This document shows positions 1 through 5,789 of a DNA stretch of 15,083 nucleotides, piece by piece (position 1 is the stretch's first letter; every line of letters begins with the position of its first letter). Made by a program: the position numbers and the translations under genes. Under the pieces are notes generated by a model, which was given only the letters and a program-made list of their open reading frames with translations, was not told the DNA's origin and did not search any database. This stretch comes from a bacterium (GTDB lineage: Bacteria; Krumholzibacteriota; Krumholzibacteriia; JACNKJ01), in NCBI GenBank assembly GCA_014382085.1, contig JACNKJ010000385.1, forward strand, positions 1-15,083. The letters are read 5' to 3'.

Positions 1-274
1 TGTAGCTGATGAAGTTCTCCACGTCGTTGTCGTGATATAAGCCTCGGAACTCGCCGTAGAGCTGAGCCGCCAAGGTTTTGTTGCGGTTGTTAATGGGCGT
101 GGTGCGGTCCGGGGCCGCGATGATATTGGCCATGGTGAAGGTCTTGCCGCTGCCGGTGACGCCGAGAAGGGTCTGGTACTTGTTCCCTGCCAGGATGCTT
201 TCGGTCAATTGCTTGATGACCTGAGGCTGATCGCCCGTGGGTTTGAAAGGGGCTTTGAGTTTGAAGCGGGACAA
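1..274 (-). CDS. uvrB: UvrB, excinuclease ABC subunit B (N-terminal part only)
   Basis: UvrB is the DNA-loading, damage-verifying helicase-like subunit of UvrABC nucleotide excision repair and acts in the cytoplasm. Only the first 91 codons are in the window; the rest lies beyond the left edge. Visible landmarks are FKLKAPFKPTGDQPQ (residues 4-18, the family's F-K-P-x-G-D-Q-P opening), the Walker A loop GVTGSGKT (38-45), and the motif Ia region NKTLAAQLYGEF (65-76), followed by ENFISY (86-91), which matches the family's E-x-F-x-S-Y-Y-D-Y-Y. The chosen start is TTG at 274-272: it gives the usual N-terminus, and a GAGG Shine-Dalgarno lies six bases upstream. No ATG lies nearby in this frame. 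The gene follows rubrerythrin after 22 nt, so co-transcription is likely. Residues 57-64 (RTTPINNR) differ from the usual hydrophobic strand here (see findings). Identity is secure, the exact start slightly less so. Confidence 0.9.
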   Translation of the reverse strand, partial: MSRFKLKAPFKPTGDQPQVIKQLTESILAGNKYQTLLGVTGSGKTFTMANIIAAPDRTTPINNRNKTLAAQLYGEFRGLYHDNDVENFISY

Positions 275-296
275 GACAAACCTCAGGGTTCTTGAG

Positions 297-875
297 CTAC
301 CAGTTCTCCCCCAACAACTCAAAATGAGCTTGCGCATGGGCACAGGCAGGACAAAGATCGGGTGCTTCCTCACCTTCATGGAGGAATCCGCAATTTCTAC
401 AACTCCATACAACCATCCCATTTCGCTTGAATACTCGACCCGCCTCCAAATTTCCGGCCAGATCCCGATAGCGCTTTCCATGCTGCTTTTCGGCTATCGC
501 CACAGCTTCGATAATATCGGCGATCTGCTCAAAACCTTCATCTCTAGCGACCTTTGCGAAAGAGGGATACATCTCCTGCCACTCATGATCCTCACCCGAA
601 GCGGCGGCCTTCAAATTTTCCAAGGTCGATCCGATCTTCCCCGCAGGAAATGATTCGGTAATCTGTAACTCTCCACCGTCGAGAAATTTGAAGAACCTCT
701 TGGCGTGCTCTTTCTCTTGATTCGCAGTTTCTTCAAAGATGTTCGATATCTGCACCAAGCCCTCTTTCTTGGCTGCTGATGCGAAGAAGGTGTATCGGCT
801 GCGGGCTTGAGACTCTCCGGCGAAAGCTATCAGTAGATTCTTTTCAGTCTGAGTGCCCTTGATACTTTTCGGCAT
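297..875 (-). CDS. rbr: Rubrerythrin (diiron peroxidase with rubredoxin-like domain)
   Basis: This is a cytoplasmic non-haem diiron protein that reduces hydrogen peroxide with electrons passed through its own rubredoxin-like centre; it is typical of anaerobes and microaerophiles coping with oxygen. The 192-residue product has both classic parts. The four-helix ferritin-like domain carries the expected ligands by position: E21, E54 with H57 (in QEKEH), E95 and E98 (in EDHEWQE), and E129 with H132 (in EKQH). The C-terminal FeS4 domain has CRNC (159-162) and CPAC (175-178) and ends in the usual AHAQAHFELL. The reading frame could be extended to a GTG at 893, but a GGAGG at 887-883 sits seven bases before the ATG at 875, so that ATG is preferred. 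It lies 83 nt after the rodZ-like gene and 22 nt before uvrB. I saw no convincing promoter in the 83-nt gap, so expression from the valS promoter is plausible. Confidence 0.95.
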   Translation of the reverse strand: MPKSIKGTQTEKNLLIAFAGESQARSRYTFFASAAKKEGLVQISNIFEETANQEKEHAKRFFKFLDGGELQITESFPAGKIGSTLENLKAAASGEDHEWQEMYPSFAKVARDEGFEQIADIIEAVAIAEKQHGKRYRDLAGNLEAGRVFKRNGMVVWSCRNCGFLHEGEEAPDLCPACAHAQAHFELLGENW

Positions 876-882
876 TCCTCGT

Positions 883-887
883 CCTCC
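883..887 (-). promoter_or_regulatory. Shine-Dalgarno site deciding the rubrerythrin start
   Basis: GGAGG followed by seven bases and the ATG at 875-873. The longer in-frame GTG start at 893 would place this site inside the coding region, so it supports the shorter 192-residue protein. Confidence 0.75.
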
Positions 888-958
888 ATTCACCTTCTCG
901 CTGTATCATTTCCTTGGTGTATCCATCACGAATCCCGCGCAAACATGGCCTAGGGTCT

Positions 959-1756
959 TTATTGAACCCTTCCCACACTGGCCGCGTCGATGCGATAGCC
1001 GCTGATCTCGCCACCCGGCGCTTCGGGCAAGATCAGCGCTTCCCCGTCAAGACTCAATGTGAGTTTATCCAAGTCGATAGCGCTGAAGTAGAAGTACTCT
1101 TCGCCTTCCAGCACCCACACACTACCCGCTTCAAGATCGCGGAAGATGTTGCGCCGGTCGTCCACGTTCACGATAACACGGGCGTTTCCGCCGGCCTCGA
1201 TGCGAAGCATAATGGACTGTTCATTCTGGGAAAGATCGGACACATCGTAGCCTTCGGGCAGGAAGGGAAAATCTTCCAGGGGCAAGGCGGGCAGGGAAAC
1301 CGTTTCCGCTGGCGCATCGTTTTCGATGGACACCGGCGTCACGCCTTCGCTTCTCCCGAAGTATTTCCAGGGGGCCCAGATGATGAAGAGCCCTATGGCC
1401 ACAACGGCGATAGTCACGATCCAGAACAGACGCCCGGGACGCCAGCCCGAGAATCGCACTTCACGCACGTTTTCCTCAGACCAAACCGCTTCTTCCGCCG
1501 GCTGAGCCTTCTCGCCGGTGACGGCTTCTTCGTACCGCTCGAGCAAGGAATCGCGGTCGAGGTTGAGCAGTTCCGACAACACCCGAATATGATTCTTCAC
1601 GTAGATTGGGCCGGGAAGCTCACTAAAACGATCGCGCTCCAGGGCGTGCAACACTGACAGGGCGATGCGTGTCTTGTCCCGCACCTCTTCGAGGGTCAGG
1701 GCCTTACCTTCCCGCGCGATGCGCAGGGTTTCGCCGATGGTGCGCTCGGGATTCAT
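959..1756 (-). CDS. RodZ-like membrane-anchored helix-turn-helix protein
   Basis: This 265-residue protein has the RodZ architecture. RodZ links the MreB cytoskeleton to the elongation machinery in rod-shaped bacteria. Residues about 6-75 form a Cro/CI-type HTH of the HTH_25 kind: IGETLRIAREGKALTLEEV, then an ALE-x-D-x-F-x-x-LPG stretch at about 38-49 typical of this family. A low-complexity acidic linker (78-100) leads to basic residues and one membrane helix (about 110-129). The outer part ends in a DUF4115-like beta domain (about 182-257), recognisable from the LRIEAGGNARVIVNVDD stretch. The HTH is therefore predicted to be cytoplasmic and the C-terminal domain periplasmic. The start ATG shares one base with the valS stop (TGATG), and a GGAGG lies seven bases upstream within valS, so translation is probably coupled. 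Some RodZ-like proteins have unknown roles and no mreB is in the window, so I leave the symbol empty. Confidence 0.85.
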   Translation of the reverse strand: MNPERTIGETLRIAREGKALTLEEVRDKTRIALSVLHALERDRFSELPGPIYVKNHIRVLSELLNLDRDSLLERYEEAVTGEKAQPAEEAVWSEENVREVRFSGWRPGRLFWIVTIAVVAIGLFIIWAPWKYFGRSEGVTPVSIENDAPAETVSLPALPLEDFPFLPEGYDVSDLSQNEQSIMLRIEAGGNARVIVNVDDRRNIFRDLEAGSVWVLEGEEYFYFSAIDLDKLTLSLDGEALILPEAPGGEISGYRIDAASVGRVQ

Positions 1757-4470
1757 CAGACATCCTCCAGATTGGCGAGGCTCTCACGTAGTTTCGCAAG
1801 TTGCTCGCTGGCTAGGCGATGTTTCTCGCGCACGCCATCCACCACTTCGGGGGGCGCCTTGGCGGTGAAACCTTCGCTGCCGAGTTTGCGCTCCATGCCG
1901 CTCACTTCCTTATCAACCTTGGCCACTTCCTTGCGCAGGCGTGCGGCTTCTTCTTCCAGGTCAACGAGTCCGGCCAGCGGCATCCAGATTTCCAAACCGT
2001 CCAAAAACGCGCTGGAGGCATTCTTCAGCTTCTCGCCGCCGGGTGCTTCCACGGTGAACTCTTCCACCTTGGCCAGGCTGGCCAGGAAGGGACGCGCCGA
2101 TTCCAGCTGCCCCTTTCGATCTTCGCGATCCGTGCGGAAGATCAGGCGGATCTGCTTACCGGGATTGAGCCGAGCTTCGGCCCGCAGATTGCGGATAGCC
2201 GTGATCACATCCATGCGGAAGGCCAGTTCGGTTTCAGACTGTTCGTCACGGAACTCGGCCGGAGGCGCAGGCCAGGGCGCGGCGATGATGCGGTCCTCGG
2301 CCCCGGGAATGCGTTCCCAGATGGCCTCAGTGATGAAGGGCATGAAAGGATGCAGCATACGCAGGGTGGCGTTTAGCACGGAGCCGGCCGTGGTCAAGGC
2401 GCGCAGGCGCGCGGCCGGGTCATCGCCGAAGACCCGGGGCTTGGTCAGTTCCAGATACCAATCGCAGTATTCCTTCCAGAAGAAATCGTAGAGGGCGCGA
2501 GCGGCGTCATTGAAGCGGAAGTCTGCCAGGTCACTATCCACCTTCTCCTTTACCGCAGCCAAGCGACTGAGAATCCAGCGATCCTCCATGGTTCTTTCGC
2601 CGAGTTTTGCGGCGGGAACACCCTTCCACTCGGCGGCGATCCAGTTTGTAAAAGCGTCTTCTCCGGCGGCGCCGGTGAGTTCAGCTTCAATTCCATGTTC
2701 ATCCATGTGACCAAGCACGTAGCGACTGGCATTCCAGAGCTTGTTGGCGAAGTTGCGCCCCATCTCCATGTGATTGTCTTCGAAGAGATAGTCGCCGCCC
2801 CAGGGCGTGAGCATGGTCATGGAGAATCGAACGGCGTCCACGCCATACTGATCCATGAGGTCCAGGGGATCGGGACTGTTGCCCAGGCTCTTGCTCATTT
2901 TGCGGCCCTGCTTGTCGCGGATGATGCCATGCAGGAAAACGCGGTCGAATGGCTTTTCACCGACAAAGCGTTTGCTGGCCATGATCATGCGCGCCACCCA
3001 GAAAAAGAGAATCTCCGGGGCGGTGATCAGATCGCTGCTGGGATGGTATTTCTTCAGCGCCTCGGTCTCGTCGGGCCAATCGTGCACGCTGAAGGGCCAG
3101 AGCCAACTGGAGAACCAGGTGACCAACACATCTTCATCCTGGGTCCAGTTCTTGGGATCACCGGGACAATCCAGGCTGGCCTTCTGCTCACTGTTCTCCG
3201 AGTTCGTCCACACGGGAATTCTATGCCCCCACCATAACTGTCGGCTGATGCACCAGTCGCGGATATTCTCCATCCAGTGCATGTAGGTTTTTTCCCAGCG
3301 CGGCGGCGTGAGCGTGACCTCGCCGCTTTTCACGGCCTCGATGGCCGCTTCGGCCAGGGGCTTCATCTTCACGAACCACTGGTCTGATAGATAGGGCTCG
3401 ATGGGCACGCCGCTGCGATCACCGTGTCCCACGGAGTGAGTGTAGTCTTCGATCTTTTCAACCAGGCCGAGTTCTTCCATCTTGGCCACGATGGCCTTGC
3501 GCGCCTTGAAACGATCCATACCCGCAAATTCGCCGGCGGCATCGTTCATATGTCCATCGGGGCCGATGACCACCACTTCTTCAAGTTTGTGTCGTTTGCC
3601 CATGTCGAAGTCGTTGGGATCGTGGGCAGGGGTCACTTTCACGAAGCCGGTGCCGAACTCGGGGTCCACAAACTCATCTTCGATGATAGGCAAACTGCGT
3701 CCCACCAGGGGCAGGGTGCAGCGCTTGCCGCGGAAGCTATCTTTGCTCCCGTCAGTCGGGTTGATGGCGACGGCGGTATCGCCCAGCATGGTCTCGGGCC
3801 TGGTAGTCGCAACCACCAGGTAGCCCTCCCCATCTTCCATGGGATAGCGGAAATGCCAGAGCTTGCCCTGCACCTCCTTGAATTCCACTTCTTCGTCGCT
3901 GAGGGCGGTCTGATACATGGGATCCCAATTGACGATATAGTGACCCTTATAGATGAGCCCATCATTGAATAGATCGATGAAAACCTTGCCCACCGCGCGG
4001 CTGAGGCCCTCGTCCAGGGTGAAGCGCTCGCGGCTCCAGTCGAGGCTGCAACCCAGGCGGCGCAGCTGACCCATGATGCGCGACTGGTATTCGTCCTTCC
4101 ACTCCCAGGCTTTTTCCAGGAAGGCTTCACGACCCATTTCGCGGGGATTCAGTCCGGCCGCGCGCAGCTTGCCCGCCACCACATTCTGCGTGGCGATGCC
4201 CGCGTGATCGCTACCTGGCACCCAAAGGGTCTCATAGCCCTGCATGCGCTTCCAGCGGATGAGAATATCCTGCAGCGTGTTGTTGAGCACGTGACCCATG
4301 TGAAGGATCCCGGTAACGTTGGGCGGCGGAATCACAATGACGTAGGGATCTCGGCCTTGCGGGTCGGGGCGGGGCTCGAAATAGCCTTCGCGTTCCCAGA
4401 TATCGTAGAGCTCGCGCTCCAATGTCGTGGGATCGTAGGTCTTGTCCATGCTGCTGCTGCGGGTGCTCAT
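1756..4470 (-). CDS. valS: Valyl-tRNA synthetase
   Basis: This class Ia aminoacyl-tRNA synthetase charges tRNA-Val and edits mischarged threonine; it is cytoplasmic and essential. The 904-residue product is of normal length. It shows the ATP-binding HIGH-type motif HMGH at 57-60, preceded by PPPNVTGIL, and a CP1 editing domain with TTRPETMLGDTAV. It also shows the class I motif KMSKS at 524-528 in GRKMSKSLGNSPDPLD, an anticodon-binding helical domain, and the ValS-specific C-terminal coiled coil (roughly the last 70 residues, rich in E, K and R heptads). The frame is open to an ATG at 4560, but that codon overlaps the -35 element of a good promoter. The ATG at 4470 has a GGAG seven bases upstream and gives a normal N-terminus, so it is preferred; ATG 4449 is a weaker alternative. 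It heads the block valS, rodZ-like, rbr, uvrB. With about 55 nt of leader there is no room for a T-box. Confidence 0.96.
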   Translation of the reverse strand: MSTRSSSMDKTYDPTTLERELYDIWEREGYFEPRPDPQGRDPYVIVIPPPNVTGILHMGHVLNNTLQDILIRWKRMQGYETLWVPGSDHAGIATQNVVAGKLRAAGLNPREMGREAFLEKAWEWKDEYQSRIMGQLRRLGCSLDWSRERFTLDEGLSRAVGKVFIDLFNDGLIYKGHYIVNWDPMYQTALSDEEVEFKEVQGKLWHFRYPMEDGEGYLVVATTRPETMLGDTAVAINPTDGSKDSFRGKRCTLPLVGRSLPIIEDEFVDPEFGTGFVKVTPAHDPNDFDMGKRHKLEEVVVIGPDGHMNDAAGEFAGMDRFKARKAIVAKMEELGLVEKIEDYTHSVGHGDRSGVPIEPYLSDQWFVKMKPLAEAAIEAVKSGEVTLTPPRWEKTYMHWMENIRDWCISRQLWWGHRIPVWTNSENSEQKASLDCPGDPKNWTQDEDVLVTWFSSWLWPFSVHDWPDETEALKKYHPSSDLITAPEILFFWVARMIMASKRFVGEKPFDRVFLHGIIRDKQGRKMSKSLGNSPDPLDLMDQYGVDAVRFSMTMLTPWGGDYLFEDNHMEMGRNFANKLWNASRYVLGHMDEHGIEAELTGAAGEDAFTNWIAAEWKGVPAAKLGERTMEDRWILSRLAAVKEKVDSDLADFRFNDAARALYDFFWKEYCDWYLELTKPRVFGDDPAARLRALTTAGSVLNATLRMLHPFMPFITEAIWERIPGAEDRIIAAPWPAPPAEFRDEQSETELAFRMDVITAIRNLRAEARLNPGKQIRLIFRTDREDRKGQLESARPFLASLAKVEEFTVEAPGGEKLKNASSAFLDGLEIWMPLAGLVDLEEEAARLRKEVAKVDKEVSGMERKLGSEGFTAKAPPEVVDGVREKHRLASEQLAKLRESLANLEDV

Positions 4471-4477
4471 GTTGCTG

Positions 4478-4481
4478 CTCC
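4478..4481 (-). promoter_or_regulatory. Shine-Dalgarno site for valS
   Basis: GGAG seven bases before the ATG at 4470-4468. It favours this start over the next in-frame ATG at 4449, which has no purine-rich site in front of it, and over ATG 4560, which lies in the promoter. Confidence 0.6.
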
Positions 4482-4531
4482 GGCCCGCGGGCCAATTGCG
4501 GAAGTGCCCAAAGTTCAATGAGTAATGCAGC

Positions 4532-4560
4532 ATAGTAGGGAAAGGACCGAAAGGGGTCAA
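4532..4560 (-). promoter_or_regulatory. Sigma70-like promoter for the valS operon
   Basis: On the minus strand, TTGACC (4560-4555) is followed by 17 bases and TACTAT (4537-4532). That is five of six and four of six matches to the bacterial housekeeping consensus, with ideal spacing. Transcription would start near 4525, giving a leader of about 55 nt before the valS ATG at 4470. An overlapping TATGCT at 4534-4529 is a less well spaced -10 alternative. Confidence 0.6.
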
Positions 4561-4576
4561 GCGGGGAGCCGCCAGC

Positions 4577-4597
4577 GATCAGCCTCCAGAGATCAGC
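4577..4597. repeat. Short direct repeat between divergent promoters
   Basis: GATCAGC occurs at 4577-4583 and again at 4591-4597, a 14-base period. The copies lie between the valS promoter and the proposed promoter of the beta-helix gene, immediately upstream of the latter's -35. They could be an operator pair on one and a third helix turns, but a chance repeat of this size is quite possible. Confidence 0.25.
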
Positions 4598-4604
4598 TTT
4601 CGGC

Positions 4605-4632
4605 TTGAACCTCGCCGCGGCTGCGCTAGACT
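4605..4632 (+). promoter_or_regulatory. Possible promoter of the beta-helix protein gene
   Basis: TTGAAC (4605-4610) is separated by 16 bases from TAGACT (4627-4632), each matching four of six consensus positions. The predicted start of transcription near 4639 leaves about 28 nt to the ATG at 4667, a leader that includes the AGGGAGG ribosome site at 4651-4657. The match is moderate. Confidence 0.4.
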
Positions 4633-4666
4633 CAATCTCGGATGTGAACCAGGGAGGATTTCAAAA

Positions 4667-5782
4667 ATGAAGCTAAAGATGGCCTTGATACTCATCGCGC
4701 TTAACCTTCCAGTCCTGGGAGCGGTGATCAATCCCGACGGATCTGGAGACTACCCCACGATTCAATCGGCACTGGCGGATCTTCCCACAGAGTCGAATAT
4801 CACCCTGGGTCCGGGAGTCTTCACGGGAGCGGGGAACTGGGATCTGAGCTTCTTCGGCAAGCATTTCAACTTCTATGGCGCAACGGGAGATCCCGCCGAC
4901 GTGATTTTCGATCTGAGTGAAGGAACCGGTCGAGACAGCCATCGCGCTATTGTTCTGGACGACCTGGGTGAGGCCGGATGCTATTTCCGATACATCACCT
5001 TCAGAGGCGGCCGTGCTCCCGGCGATAACGGAGGAGCGGTGTTTGCCGAAGGGGTCTGGGTCGATTTCGTGGATTGTGTTTTCGAGGACAATCAAGCCGC
5101 GCTCGGTGGAGCCATTTACGGCAATCAAAGCGAGGTATATTTGACCCGCTGCCATTTCAATCTAAACTTCGCCAATCAGGGCGGAGCCCTGTTTGGAGCC
5201 GGCACCAACTCTTTCAACCTATATCTCTGCCGTTGCGAGAACAATCACGCTAACGATCGTGGTGGAGTCGTGGCCTCGGCAGACGGATCTTCTGGCAATA
5301 TCAGTATCTCCAATTCGATCTGCTGGCAGAACTCTGCCACTCTCAATGCTGGCATAGCCTACTTGGCCGGAGAAACCCAGGGCTATTTCGACTACAATAC
5401 CTTTGTCGAGAATTTCGCCACCATCGCGAGTTCACTGTATTTAAACTTCATATTCTACATGGACAACAATATCATCGCCTGGGGTAACTCCTCGCCGGTC
5501 CAGGGAAGCGGTGGAGGAATCAGTGTTTTTTGCAACGATATCTTCGGGAATACCGGAGGAGACTACCTCGGCCCACTGACCGGCTACCTTGGTACTGACA
5601 ACAACATCAGCCAGGATCCTCAGTTCTGCGGAATTAGCGACGGCAATTTCGCCCTTCAAAGCGATTCGCCTTGCACGCATGAAAACTCATCCTGCCCAGA
5701 TCAGATTGGCGCGCTGCCCGTGGAATGCGGCGAGCAGGCCACCATTCTCATGCATTGGGATGCACTCAAGACGCTCTACTAG
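4667..5782 (+). CDS. Secreted right-handed beta-helix (pectin-lyase-fold) protein
   Basis: The 371-residue product begins with a Sec-type signal peptide (basic MKLK, hydrophobic core to about residue 17, likely cleavage near LGA at 17-19). It then has DGSGDYPTIQSALAD (24-38), the opening seen in many extracellular pectin-lyase-fold proteins. Glycine-led rungs recur with GGA/GGV at 122, 147, 172 and 199, a period of 25-27 residues, each followed by short hydrophobic strands and Asn-rich turns, as in right-handed parallel beta-helices. Cysteines are frequent and could form disulphides. After DPQFCGISDGNFALQSDSPC (317-336) comes IGALPVECG (347-355) and a short tail, MHWDALKTLY (362-371). An AGGGAGG site lies nine bases upstream of the ATG. 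I see no catalytic residues that name a polysaccharide substrate, so it may be a surface or adhesion protein rather than an enzyme. It is the only plus-strand gene and ends 7 nt from the narK1-type stop. Confidence 0.85.
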   Translation: MKLKMALILIALNLPVLGAVINPDGSGDYPTIQSALADLPTESNITLGPGVFTGAGNWDLSFFGKHFNFYGATGDPADVIFDLSEGTGRDSHRAIVLDDLGEAGCYFRYITFRGGRAPGDNGGAVFAEGVWVDFVDCVFEDNQAALGGAIYGNQSEVYLTRCHFNLNFANQGGALFGAGTNSFNLYLCRCENNHANDRGGVVASADGSSGNISISNSICWQNSATLNAGIAYLAGETQGYFDYNTFVENFATIASSLYLNFIFYMDNNIIAWGNSSPVQGSGGGISVFCNDIFGNTGGDYLGPLTGYLGTDNNISQDPQFCGISDGNFALQSDSPCTHENSSCPDQIGALPVECGEQATILMHWDALKTLY

Positions 5783-5789
5783 TTCGCCG

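Noticed and set aside
914..1657. 247-codon open frame on the plus strand opposite the rodZ-like gene
   Set aside because: It is a shadow of the rodZ-like coding sequence, which has clear HTH, membrane and DUF4115-like parts.
4471..4560. N-terminal 30-residue extension of valS from ATG 4560
   Set aside because: The extension overlaps a good -35/-10 pair and has no family resemblance; ATG 4470 has a ribosome site.
4471..4666. T-box or other riboswitch ahead of valS
   Set aside because: The promoter leaves a leader of only about 55 nt, too short for a T-box, and no T-box core sequence was seen.
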